NCBI GenBank assembly: GCA_963740765.1
Contig: CAVUFN010000012.1
Location: forward strand, 62,001 to 126,000
DNA: 64,000 nt
Direction: 5' to 3'
DNA from: DATLGB01 sp963740765
GTDB lineage: Bacteria; Actinomycetota; Thermoleophilia; Solirubrobacterales; Solirubrobacteraceae
Made by a program: the position numbers and the translations under genes. Below, in pieces: positions 24,208 to 32,268 of this stretch. The notes beneath the pieces are model-generated. The model was not told where the DNA came from and searched no databases. It saw only the letters and a program-made list of their open reading frames with translations. Positions within the stretch are counted from its first letter, which is position 1. Every line of letters starts with the position of its first letter.

Positions 24208-26133
24208 TCATTGTGCGAGAGCCACCTGTGCGTTTGCTGGGAGTGGCAGCTGGTTCTCCGGGACGCCGAACGCCTCCACCAGCGCGGCGGCGTTGGGGCG
24301 CAGCTGCTCGCACAGGTGGTTGACCGCCTTCAGCACCGCCTTGGACGCGGTGGAGGACAGCTTGCCGTGCTCCTGGAACCAGCCGCGGTCACGCTCGACG
24401 TGCCACAGCGCGTACAGGCTGCAGAGCTGGTCCAGCACCTCCTTGACCGTCGGGTCCTCGGTCGCGTCCACCGCCCGGGCGAAGGACTCGAGGACGATCT
24501 TCTCCGTGTGGACGCGGGCGACGTCGACGACGTGGTCCTGCGTGTCGATGAGGACGCGGAAGGGGTCGTCGCCGGCGTCGATGCCGCCCTTCAGGCGCCG
24601 CGCCGCCGCGCCGCGCATGTGGTCCTCGCGCCAGCGGAACAGGTGCAGCTGGTGGTCGCGGTCGAGCAGATCGGGCTCGTCGCCCCGGAACGGCAGCAGG
24701 TCATCGGCGACCCGGCCCACCAGCTCGCGCACCGCGGTCCGCTCGGCGAACACCTCGAAGATCTGGCCGGCGTAGAACGCGACCGTGCCCAGCGGGTCGA
24801 GCTCCCCGAGCTCGTCGCGGAAGTCGGTGAGCAGGTTCTTGGCGACCAGCTGGCGCAGGACGAGGTTGTCGCCCTCGAAGGTCGTGAACACGTCGCAGTC
24901 CGCCTTCAGGGCCGCGAAGCGGTTGACGGTCAGGTAGCCGAGGCCGCCGCACGCCTCGCGGCACTCCTGGACGGTGTGCGTCGCGTGCCAGGTCGCCATC
25001 GCCTTGAGGGCCGCAGCGCGCGTCTCCAGCATGCGGCGCTCGTCGTCCGGCAGACCCTCGTCGCCGAAGGCGGCATGCGTGGTGGCGACGGACTCGGCCT
25101 GCGCGAAGTGCAGCGCGTAGGTGGTGGCGACGTCGGGCAGCAGCCGGCGCTGGTGGGTGCGGTAATCGAGCAGCAGCGTCTCGTCCTCGGAGCCGGGCGG
25201 GCCGAACTGGCGGCGCTTGAGCGCGTGGCGGACGGCGATGGTGGACGCGACCTTGGCGACGCTGATCGCGGCTCCGCCGACGGACACGCGGCCCTGGATG
25301 AGCGTCCCGAGCATCGTGAAGAACCGCTTGTTCGGGTTCTCGATCGCGCTGTAGTAGACGCCGTCCTCGTCGACGGACGCGTAGTGGTCGAGCAGGGCAT
25401 CGCGGTCCAGGCGGACGCCTTCGAAGCTGATGCGCCCGTTGTCGACGCCGTTGAGGCCGAGCTTGTGGCCGCAGTCCTCGATCGTGACGCCCTCGCAGAC
25501 CTTGCCCTCCGCGTCGCGGATCGGGACGACGAAGCAGTGCACCCCGCGCGGCTCGCCGCCCACCTCGAGCTGGGCGAAGACCGCCGCCAGGCGTGCGTGA
25601 CACGCGGCGTTGCCGATCCAGTCCTTGCGCGCGCTCTCGTGGGGTGTATTGATCGTGAAGCCGCCGTCCTCGTAGACGACCTGGGTCTGGACCTGCTGGA
25701 CGTTGGAGCCGTGGAACGTCTCGCTCATCGCGAAACAGCCGGGGAGGTCCAGCGTCGCCGTGTCCTTGAGGTAGGCGTCGTGGTGCTTCTTGGTGCCGAG
25801 GTGCAGGACGGCGCCGCCCCACAGGCCGAACTGGACCCCGAACTTGACCACCAGGCTGAGGTCACCGAAGGCGAGCGTCTCGAACGCGGCGATCGACCCG
25901 GCCACGTCCCCTTCGCCGCCGTACTCGATCGGGTAGGCGAGCCCGGTCTCCCCCTGCGCGGCCAGGCTCCGGGCGGTCTCGAACACCCACTGGCGGTAGT
26001 CGCCGCGGTCGATCTCGGGGTCGACGGGCGCGAGCTGCGGGGTATCGAGGAGGGCGCGGATGCGGCTGCGGACCTCGGCGTGCTCGCCGTCGAGGATGCG
26101 GCGCAGGGGAGCAGGGTCGAGCGGAGCGGTCAC
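24208..26133 (-). CDS. Acyl-CoA oxidase
   Basis: A 641-residue flavoprotein with the length and layout of peroxisomal-type acyl-CoA oxidases rather than the ~400-residue dehydrogenases. Visible segments: GGEGDVAGSIAAFETLAFGD, FAMSETFHGSNVQQVQTQ (FAD/substrate contact), CREACGGLGYLTVNRFAALK and CDVFTTFEGDN with the catalytic Glu. It would oxidise acyl-CoA to enoyl-CoA with O2, producing peroxide. GTG 26133 has CATACT 7 nt upstream and overlaps the stop of the lipoate-ligase-like gene (GTGA). Beta-oxidation partners occur elsewhere in the window. Confidence 0.87.
   Translation of the reverse strand: MTAPLDPAPLRRILDGEHAEVRSRIRALLDTPQLAPVDPEIDRGDYRQWVFETARSLAAQGETGLAYPIEYGGEGDVAGSIAAFETLAFGDLSLVVKFGVQFGLWGGAVLHLGTKKHHDAYLKDTATLDLPGCFAMSETFHGSNVQQVQTQVVYEDGGFTINTPHESARKDWIGNAACHARLAAVFAQLEVGGEPRGVHCFVVPIRDAEGKVCEGVTIEDCGHKLGLNGVDNGRISFEGVRLDRDALLDHYASVDEDGVYYSAIENPNKRFFTMLGTLIQGRVSVGGAAISVAKVASTIAVRHALKRRQFGPPGSEDETLLLDYRTHQRRLLPDVATTYALHFAQAESVATTHAAFGDEGLPDDERRMLETRAAALKAMATWHATHTVQECREACGGLGYLTVNRFAALKADCDVFTTFEGDNLVLRQLVAKNLLTDFRDELGELDPLGTVAFYAGQIFEVFAERTAVRELVGRVADDLLPFRGDEPDLLDRDHQLHLFRWREDHMRGAAARRLKGGIDAGDDPFRVLIDTQDHVVDVARVHTEKIVLESFARAVDATEDPTVKEVLDQLCSLYALWHVERDRGWFQEHGKLSSTASKAVLKAVNHLCEQLRPNAAALVEAFGVPENQLPLPANAQVALAQ
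24210..24215 (-). promoter_or_regulatory. -10-like element CACAAT, response regulator
   Basis: Minus-strand CACAAT ends 6 nt before GTG 24203, embedded in the acyl-CoA oxidase 3' end. Confidence 0.4.
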
Positions 26134-26675
26134 GTACTGGAGTATGCCGCGCGCACGGCGTCTTCGACAGCGTCGAGTGGCCGGCCGACCTCGCCGACCG
26201 ACCGCGGGTCGAAGGGCAGGTCGAGCGCGGCGTAGACGTCGGCGAGCACGGCCCGCACGGAGTCGGCGTCGGCGACGGTGAGGTTGGCACCGATCAGGTA
26301 GCGCCCACCGCGCACCCGCTGGGCGAGGCCGGCGACCTTGGCGCGGCCACCGACGTTGATGCTGTAGTCGCCCGGGCAGTACTCACCGGCGACAGAACCC
26401 AGGCGCGCGTCGACCCCGATGCCGTTGAGCGCGGCGACCAGCGTGGCCGCGAAGCGCTCGAAGCGCGCGTGGATCCCGCCGAGGTCGCCGTCCCCCTCCT
26501 CCTCGATGACCAGCGAGCCAGGGCCGTAGGCGGCCGCGTGGCCGCCCGGCTCGCGCTCGAGGACGGCGAAGCCGTGGCGCGCAGCCGCAGCCTTCGCCTC
26601 GTCGTAGCCAGGCCTCAGGCGGTCGAGCCGGCCGAAGGCGACGGTCGGCTCGGGGCGGAGGATGCGCGTAGGCAC
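26130..26675 (-). CDS. Lipoate-protein ligase A/octanoyltransferase family protein
   Basis: A 181-residue member of the BPL/LplA/LipB fold. It has the glycine motif LEREPGGHAAAYGPGSLVIE (normally R-x-GGG/GGR), then GEYCPGDYSIN and AKVAGLAQR, where the Lys matches the catalytic Lys of the family's K-(I/V)-x-G segment. It is shorter than LplA (about 330 residues). It could transfer lipoyl, octanoyl or, given its place after bioF, even biotinyl groups. GTG 26675 lies 61 nt inside the bioF 3' end, so it is the tail gene of the biotin operon. Which cofactor it handles is unresolved. Confidence 0.72.
   Translation of the reverse strand: MPTRILRPEPTVAFGRLDRLRPGYDEAKAAAARHGFAVLEREPGGHAAAYGPGSLVIEEEGDGDLGGIHARFERFAATLVAALNGIGVDARLGSVAGEYCPGDYSINVGGRAKVAGLAQRVRGGRYLIGANLTVADADSVRAVLADVYAALDLPFDPRSVGEVGRPLDAVEDAVRAAYSST
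26141..26146 (-). promoter_or_regulatory. -10-like element CATACT, acyl-CoA oxidase
   Basis: Minus-strand CATACT ends 7 nt before GTG 26133, giving the oxidase its own promoter within the operon tail. Confidence 0.35.
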
Positions 26676-27712
26676 TCGTTCAGGATCGCACCCGCGGCGC
26701 GCAGCTCGTCCGGGTCGTGGTCGGCGCGGGCGACGAGGCGCAGGCGGGCGGTGCCGTCCGGCACGGTCGGTGGGCGGATGGCCTGGGCGAAGACGCCCTG
26801 CGCGAGCGCGGCGGCCGAGACGGCCAGCGCGGTTTCGTTGTCCCCGGCGATCAGCGGGATGATCGGCATGTGATCCGGCCCACCCACCCCGCCGACCGCT
26901 TCCCGGAGCACGCGCGCGTTGGCGTGCAGGCGGGCCGTGCGGTCCTCGGTGCGCATGATGTGCAGCGCGGCGCGGGCCGCGCCCACGGCCGCGGGCGGCA
27001 GCGCGGTCGAGTAGATGATCGGGCGGGCGCGGTTGACGAGCAGCGCCCGCGTGGTCCGGTCGCAGCCGATGAAGGCGCCGTAGCTGCCCAGTGCCTTGGA
27101 CAGCGTGCCCACGATCACGTCGGCGTCCACCGCCCCTCGGACGACGCCGGTGTGGTGCGCGGCGTCGACGATCAGCCGGTTGCCGGTCGCGCGCAGGGCG
27201 CCGAGGTCGGCGATGTCGCCGTCCATGGAGAAGACCGCGTCCGTGACGATGGTGCCGGGGCCGTCCGGGATCGTGAGGTGGTCGTAGATGACCGTGTCGG
27301 CGCGGGAGAGCCGGCAGGCGTCGATGATCGAGGCGTGGTTGAGGGCGTCGGAGAAGATGACCTCGCCGGGACGCGTCAGCGCGGTCACCACGGCGAGGTT
27401 GGCCAGGTAGCCCGACCCCGCCAGCAGGCAGCTCTCCGTGCCCATGTAATCGGCGAGCTCCTCCTCGAGCTGCTCGTGCAGCGCGAGCGCGCCGCTCACC
27501 AGGCGCGAGGAGCCGGCGCCGGCGCCCCAGCGCTGGGCGGCCTCGGCGGCGGCGGCGCGGACCCGCGGATCACCGGCCAGGCCGAGGTAGTCGTTCGAGC
27601 ACAGGTTGAGGACGTCGCGGCCGTCCAGCGATACGCGCGGCCCGCTCGCCGAGTCGATCCGGCGCAGCTCGCGCAGCAGTCCCGCCGCGCGCAGGTCGTC
27701 GAGCTCAGACAC
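26615..27712 (-). CDS. bioF: 8-amino-7-oxononanoate synthase
   Basis: A 365-residue PLP enzyme of the alpha-oxoamine synthase family, joining pimeloyl thioester and alanine in biotin synthesis. Seen are LCSNDYLGLAGDPRV, GSSRLVSGALALHEQLEEEL, VFSMDGDIADL, LIVDAAHHTG (PLP Asp and His), and the PLP Lys in GTLSKALGSYGAFIG. GTG 27712 overlaps the bsaP stop by 8 nt. It lies in the minus-strand biotin operon. Confidence 0.93.
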   Translation of the reverse strand: MSELDDLRAAGLLRELRRIDSASGPRVSLDGRDVLNLCSNDYLGLAGDPRVRAAAAEAAQRWGAGAGSSRLVSGALALHEQLEEELADYMGTESCLLAGSGYLANLAVVTALTRPGEVIFSDALNHASIIDACRLSRADTVIYDHLTIPDGPGTIVTDAVFSMDGDIADLGALRATGNRLIVDAAHHTGVVRGAVDADVIVGTLSKALGSYGAFIGCDRTTRALLVNRARPIIYSTALPPAAVGAARAALHIMRTEDRTARLHANARVLREAVGGVGGPDHMPIIPLIAGDNETALAVSAAALAQGVFAQAIRPPTVPDGTARLRLVARADHDPDELRAAGAILNECLRASSAPSRPSPSAGSTA

Positions 27713-27887
27713 GGACCGGATGGCCTTTCACGCACTCCGCCCGGTAGCCCGTCGGCAGCACCTGCACGACGAGCTTGCGCGCGCAGACGGTGCAGTAGCG
27801 CGGCGGGTCGGTCGCCGCGCGCCGCGCCCGGCAGCGCGCGTGGTCGCCCTCGGCGACGGGCTTGCCGCACGCGTCGCAGTACGCCAT
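27705..27887 (-). CDS. bsaP: Biotin synthase auxiliary protein (BsaP-like), 60 residues
   Basis: A 60-residue Cys-rich protein starting MAYCDACGKPVAEGDHARCR and containing CTVCARKLVVQVLPTGYR and a later Cys near the end. Two C-x-x-C pairs and extra cysteines suggest metal or iron-sulfur binding. In mycobacteria a small protein (BsaP, Rv1590) encoded just after bioB is needed for BioB cluster function; size, cysteines and position here match. The start overlaps the bioB stop (TGATG) and the stop overlaps the bioF start, so it is translationally locked between them. The identification is by context and pattern. Confidence 0.75.
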   Translation of the reverse strand: MAYCDACGKPVAEGDHARCRARRAATDPPRYCTVCARKLVVQVLPTGYRAECVKGHPVRV

Positions 27888-28882
27888 CAGAGTGTCTTCT
27901 GGAGCTCCCGGATCGGCATCTCCAGCTCCGCGAGCAGGTCCAGGTCCTCGTCGGGGGTGCGCCCGAGCGTCGTCAGGTAGTTGCCGACGATGATCGCGTT
28001 GATGCCGCCGAGCATCCCCTGGCGCGCGCCGAGGTCCCCGAGCGTGAGCTCGCGGCCGCCGGCGAAGCGCAGGATCGTCCGCGGCAGCGCGAGGCGGAAG
28101 GCGGCGATGGCGCGCAGGGCGTCGGCCGGCTCCACGGTCTCGGCGTCGGCCAGCGGCGTGCCCGGGCGCGGGTCGAGGAAGTTCATCGGGACCTCGTGCG
28201 GGTCGACCTCGGCAAGCTGGGCGGCCAGCTCCGCGCGCTGCTCGAGCGTCTCCCCCATCCCGAGCAGGCAGCCGCAGCAGACCTCCATGCCGCGGTCGCG
28301 GACGAGCTCCAACGTGTCCCGCCGCTCCTCCCACGAGTGCGTGGTGACGACCTCCCCGAAGTGGCTGCGCGCCGTCTCGAGGTTGTGGTTGTAGCGGTGG
28401 ACGCCCATCGCCTGCAGCTCGTCGGCCTGCGCCTCGGTGAGGATGCCCAGCGAGCAGGCGACGTTGATGTCGACCGCCTCGCGGATCGCGGCGACGGCGT
28501 CGGACACCTGCGCCATCAGGCGCACGTCCGGCCCGCGCACGGCGGCGACGATGCAGAACTCCGTCGCACCCGTGGCGGCCGTCTCCTTCGCGGCCTCGAC
28601 CAGCGAGGGGATGTCGAGCTTCGCGGCGCGCACCGGCGTCTCGAAGCGGCCCGACTGCGAGCAGAAGTGGCAGTCCTCCGGGCACCCGCCCGTCTTGATG
28701 GAGACGATGCCCTCGACCTCGACGCCCTCCCCGCACCAGCGCAGCCGCACCTCATGCGCCAGCGCCAGTGCCTCGTCGAGGCGCTCGTCCGGGAGCCGCA
28801 GCACCTCGAGCACCTGCGCCTCGTCGAGCCCGGTGCCCGCCTCGAGGACCTGGGTGCGGGCGATGTCGAGGATGTCGGTCAT
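27887..28882 (-). CDS. bioB: Biotin synthase
   Basis: A 331-residue radical-SAM enzyme that inserts sulfur into dethiobiotin. The 4Fe-4S motif is KTGGCPEDCHFCSQS (C-x3-C-x2-C), and later stretches GLGE-like LGILTEAQ, YNHNLETARSHF and NAIIVGNYLTT match BioB. The cluster that donates sulfur uses downstream Cys/Arg residues (MEVCCGCLLGMGE region). It overlaps bioD by 4 nt (ATGA) upstream and bsaP by 1 nt downstream. Confidence 0.96.
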   Translation of the reverse strand: MTDILDIARTQVLEAGTGLDEAQVLEVLRLPDERLDEALALAHEVRLRWCGEGVEVEGIVSIKTGGCPEDCHFCSQSGRFETPVRAAKLDIPSLVEAAKETAATGATEFCIVAAVRGPDVRLMAQVSDAVAAIREAVDINVACSLGILTEAQADELQAMGVHRYNHNLETARSHFGEVVTTHSWEERRDTLELVRDRGMEVCCGCLLGMGETLEQRAELAAQLAEVDPHEVPMNFLDPRPGTPLADAETVEPADALRAIAAFRLALPRTILRFAGGRELTLGDLGARQGMLGGINAIIVGNYLTTLGRTPDEDLDLLAELEMPIRELQKTL

Positions 28883-29469
28883 GGCAGTCCTTTGATCCAG
28901 TCGGGGGCGGCGGCGCGGAACGCCTCAGGCGACATGGCGCCCGCGCCTTCCGGCACGCGGCCGAGCAGCGGCACGCCAGCGTACCGGGGCAGGTCCTCCA
29001 GGTTGCGGCGCTCGGCCAGTCCGGGTGCCTCGGGCCACGAGCCGATCACGACGCCCGCGCAACGCAGCCCGCGGGCCGCCAGCGCCTCGCAGGTCAGCGC
29101 GGTGTGGTTGAGCGTGCCCAGCCCAGCCCGGGCCACCACCAACACGGGCGCGTCGAGCTTCCGCGCCACGTCGGCGAGCGTGAAGTCACCGAGGCGGACG
29201 AGGATGCCCCCCGCGCCCTCGACGACGGCGTCGTCGGGGGCCTCGATGTCGTCGAGGGTGAGCGTCGAGCCGGCCGAGGCGGGTGCGAGGGGGTCGTCGA
29301 AGCGGGCGAGGCAGCGGGTGTCGACGCCGGCGAGGCGGGCGACCTCGGCCGCGTCGTCGTCGTCCCCGGTCTGAACGGCCTTCACGTACGGCCGGCCGGT
29401 GATCGCGCAGACGGCTGCGGAGACGACGGTCTTGCCGATCCCCGTGTCGGTGCCGCAGACGACGATCAT
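28879..29469 (-). CDS. bioD: Dethiobiotin synthetase
   Basis: A 196-residue ATP-dependent carboxylase-like enzyme closing the ureido ring of biotin. P-loop VCGTDTGIGKTVVSAA at the N-terminus, then VKAVQTGDDDD, and VEGAGGILVRLGDFTL with the catalytic Glu and glycine loop. ATG 29469 is chosen since the P-loop begins at once; it overlaps the bioA stop (ATGA). The frame stays open far upstream but that part is bioA in another frame. Confidence 0.94.
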   Translation of the reverse strand: MIVVCGTDTGIGKTVVSAAVCAITGRPYVKAVQTGDDDDAAEVARLAGVDTRCLARFDDPLAPASAGSTLTLDDIEAPDDAVVEGAGGILVRLGDFTLADVARKLDAPVLVVARAGLGTLNHTALTCEALAARGLRCAGVVIGSWPEAPGLAERRNLEDLPRYAGVPLLGRVPEGAGAMSPEAFRAAAPDWIKGLP

Positions 29470-30659
29470 CCGGCCTCCGCCGCCGCCCGCATCGCCGTGC
29501 AGACGCGGGCAAGGTCGGCGTCGTCGATCACGTAGGGCGGCATGCAGTAGACGAGGTCGCGGAACGGGCGCAGCCACACGCCGTGGTCGACGGCGGCGGC
29601 GGTCGCGGCGGCGACGTCGACCGGGTGGTCGAGCTCGATGACGCCGATCGCGCCGAGGATGCGGACGCCGTCGACGCCGTCGAGCCCGGCGCGCAGCCCG
29701 GCCTCGATGCGCGGGACGTCCTCTTCCCAGCGCAGCAGGTCCAGTGACGCATTGGCCACCGCGCAGGCGAGCGGGTTGGCCATGAAGGTCGGGCCGTGCA
29801 TGAGCGCGCCGCCGGCCAGCGACGATGCGACCTCGGGCGTGCACAGCGTCGCGGCGAGCGTCATGTAGCCGCCCGTCAGCGCCTTGCCGACGCACATCAC
29901 GTCGGGCCGGACGCCGGCATGGTCGGCGCCCCACAGCCGGCCGCTGCGCCCGAATCCGGTCGCGATCTCGTCGAGCACGAGCAGCAGGCCGTGGCGGTCG
30001 CACAGCGCACGCAGCTCACGCACCACGGCCGGGTCGTAGAACCACATCGAGCCCGCGCCCTGCACCACCGGCTCCACGATCACCGCGCACAGCTCGTCGG
30101 TGACGAGCGACTCGAGGTGCTCGGCGTAGCCGGCGGCCATCACCGGCTCCGGGCGGTCGGCGAACACGTGCTGCTCGAGCGCGCCGGCGAAGAGCGAGTG
30201 CATGCCGCCGACGGGATCGCACACGCTCATGGGCGACAGCGTGTCCCCGTGGTAACCGCCGCGCACGGTCAGGAACTTCGTGCGCCCCGGCCGCGCCTGG
30301 CGGCACATCTTCATCGCCACCTCGACGGCGACCGACCCGGAGTCCGCGAAGAAGACGTGCTCGAGGCCGGTCAGCTCCACCAGCCGCGTGGCGAGCGTCA
30401 CCGCCGGCTCATGCGTGAGCCCGCCGAACATGACGTGGGCCATGCGGCCGAGCTGGTCCTGCACCGCGGCGTCGAGAACCGGGTTGCGGTAGCCGTGGAT
30501 GGCGCACCACCACGACGCCATCCCGTCGATCAGCTCGCGCCCGTCGGCCAGCGTCAGCCGGACCCCCGACGCCGACGCGACCGCGAGCGGCGCGACCGTC
30601 GCCGGCATCGGCCCGTAGGGATGCCAGACGTGGCGACGGTCCAGATCGAGCAGGTCTAT
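29466..30659 (-). CDS. bioA: Adenosylmethionine-8-amino-7-oxononanoate aminotransferase
   Basis: A class III PLP aminotransferase converting KAPA to DAPA with SAM as amino donor. Core motifs: LIDGMASWWCAIHGYRNP, FFADSGSVAVEVAMKM, GGYHGDTLSPMSV, VLDEIATGFGRSG and the PLP Lys in CVGKALTGGYMT. The first conventional start (ATG 30608) would delete the conserved H-V-WHPYGPM segment, which is present in frame at 30609-30632. No ATG, GTG or TTG lies upstream before the gmc gene; the nearest candidates are CTG 30644, CTG 30653 and ATA 30659. The end given here is the outermost of these. It starts the biotin operon just after the GMC gene stop. Confidence 0.85.
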   Translation of the reverse strand: MDLLDLDRRHVWHPYGPMPATVAPLAVASASGVRLTLADGRELIDGMASWWCAIHGYRNPVLDAAVQDQLGRMAHVMFGGLTHEPAVTLATRLVELTGLEHVFFADSGSVAVEVAMKMCRQARPGRTKFLTVRGGYHGDTLSPMSVCDPVGGMHSLFAGALEQHVFADRPEPVMAAGYAEHLESLVTDELCAVIVEPVVQGAGSMWFYDPAVVRELRALCDRHGLLLVLDEIATGFGRSGRLWGADHAGVRPDVMCVGKALTGGYMTLAATLCTPEVASSLAGGALMHGPTFMANPLACAVANASLDLLRWEEDVPRIEAGLRAGLDGVDGVRILGAIGVIELDHPVDVAAATAAAVDHGVWLRPFRDLVYCMPPYVIDDADLARVCTAMRAAAEAG

Positions 30660-32266
30660 TAGGCCGCCCCGCCCGTGAGCACGCGACCCTTGATCAGGTC
30701 CGCGGCGCGCTCGGCGACCATGATCGTCGGCGCGTTCGTGTTGCCGCCCGGGATGACCGGCATCACGCTGGCGTCGACCACCCGCAGTCCCTCCAGCCCG
30801 CGGACGCGCAGCTCGGGGTCGACCACCGCGTCGTCGTCGGTCCCCATCCGGCAGGTCCCGACCGGGTGGTAGATGAGTTCGACGCGCTCGCGGAGGGCGT
30901 CCTCGATGTCGCTGTCGTCGCCCTCCATCTGCCCGGGGCGCGGATCGATGCGGCCCGTCACCTTCGAGCGCAGCGGCTCGGACGCGACCAGCCGCTCGAC
31001 CAGCTTCATCCCCTCGACCATCGAGGCGACGTCCTCGGGCTCGGAAAGCAGGTTGGTCCGGATGCGCGGCTTGTCGAACGGATCGGCCGAGCGCAGGGTG
31101 ACCGTGCCGCGCGCCTTGGGCGTCAGTAGCGTGGGCCCGCTCACGATCGCGTCGCCCTCGTGCTCGCCGGCGCCGTGGTTGTCGAAGTAGAGCGCCCCCA
31201 TGTGCAGCTGGATGTCAGCGGCGGGCAGGCCGGGGCGGGTACGGACGAACGCGGACGCCTCGGCGGCGGTCGACGTCAGCGGCCCCGTGCGCTTCAGCAG
31301 CCACTGCGCCAGGTACTTGGGATGCTCGGCGCCGTACAGCGTGTCGCCGACGTTGACCGCGTAGTTCATGGTCAGGAACGGGTGGTCCTGCAGGTTGCGG
31401 CCGACGCCGGGCAGATCGACGCGGACGTCGATCCCGAACTCGCGCAGGTGCTCGGCCGGGCCGATGCCGCTCGTCATGAGGACCTGCGGCGAGTTGATGG
31501 CGCCCGCGCACACGATGACCTCGCGGTAGGCCCTGACCGTCTCCGTCCTGCCGCGGCGAGTGAAGGTGACGCCGGTCACGCGCGTCCCGTCGAGCTCGAG
31601 GCGCTCGACCTGGGCGCTGGTGACGACCTCGAGGTTCTCGCGCTTCATGGCCGGGCGCAGGTACGCGTCGGCGCACGACCAGCGGCGGCCGTTCTTCTGG
31701 AAGGTCTGCAGCATCGACACGCCGTCCTGCTCGGGCGAGTTGTAGTCGCGCGCGCTCGGGATGCCCGCGGCGTTGGCGGCCTTGAGCATGTCGGCCATGA
31801 TCGGGCGCGCGTCGCGCTGGCCCTCGATCCGGACCGGGCCGCCGACGCCATGGTGCTCGGAGCCGCCGCGCTGGTCGTCCTCGGCCTTGAGGAAGTAGGG
31901 ACGCACGTCATCCCAGCCCCACCCGTCGGCGCCGGACTCCTTCCACAGGTCGTAGTCGACCGGCCGGCCGCGGACGTAGAGCATCGCGTTCATGGACGAC
32001 GAGCCGCCCAGCGACTTGCCGCGCGGGACGTACAGGCGGCGGCCGAAGGCGTGCGGCTCGGGCTCGGTGTAGTAGTCCCAGTCGAGCTTGGTGTGGAACT
32101 GCTCGGGGAACGCGGCGGGAATCTTGATGTTGGGCGAGCGGTCCTTGCCGCCGGCCTCGAGCACGACCACGCGGACGTCGCGGTTCTCGGACAGGCGGGC
32201 GGCCATCACGCAGCCGGCGGACCCGGCCCCCACGATCACGTAGTCGGCGGCTTGCATGGAAGCCAT
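30659..32266 (-). CDS. GMC-family (glucose-methanol-choline) flavin oxidoreductase
   Basis: A 535-residue FAD oxidoreductase like choline dehydrogenase. The FAD loop is YVIVGAGSAGCVMAARLSE, then LEAGG, the GMC signature 1 GKSLGGSSSMNAMLYVRG, GAINSPQVLMTSGIGP (signature 2) and the C-terminal YHPVGTCRMG with the catalytic His followed by NTNAPTIMVAERAADLI (Asn). It oxidises a primary alcohol to the aldehyde. It starts 2 nt (ATG 32266) or 11 nt (ATG 32257) after the stop of the transhydrogenase gene, so the two are one operon; the alcohol may feed that pathway, but this is inference. Confidence 0.88.
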   Translation of the reverse strand: MASMQAADYVIVGAGSAGCVMAARLSENRDVRVVVLEAGGKDRSPNIKIPAAFPEQFHTKLDWDYYTEPEPHAFGRRLYVPRGKSLGGSSSMNAMLYVRGRPVDYDLWKESGADGWGWDDVRPYFLKAEDDQRGGSEHHGVGGPVRIEGQRDARPIMADMLKAANAAGIPSARDYNSPEQDGVSMLQTFQKNGRRWSCADAYLRPAMKRENLEVVTSAQVERLELDGTRVTGVTFTRRGRTETVRAYREVIVCAGAINSPQVLMTSGIGPAEHLREFGIDVRVDLPGVGRNLQDHPFLTMNYAVNVGDTLYGAEHPKYLAQWLLKRTGPLTSTAAEASAFVRTRPGLPAADIQLHMGALYFDNHGAGEHEGDAIVSGPTLLTPKARGTVTLRSADPFDKPRIRTNLLSEPEDVASMVEGMKLVERLVASEPLRSKVTGRIDPRPGQMEGDDSDIEDALRERVELIYHPVGTCRMGTDDDAVVDPELRVRGLEGLRVVDASVMPVIPGGNTNAPTIMVAERAADLIKGRVLTGGAA

Positions 32267-32268
32267 CG

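Noticed and set aside
24073..26235. Long plus-strand open frame opposite the acyl-CoA oxidase
   Set aside because: It is the mirror of a conserved enzyme in GC-rich DNA and has no recognisable motif; repeated low-complexity Val/Arg/Glu composition is typical of antisense frames.
26717..29374. Long plus-strand open frame opposite bioF and bioB
   Set aside because: Same reason: it is antisense to four well-supported biotin genes and has the Arg/Gly/Val composition of a shadow.
29466..30608. bioA starting at ATG 30608
   Set aside because: This start removes the conserved WHPYGPM segment encoded in frame just upstream, so an unusual start upstream is preferred.
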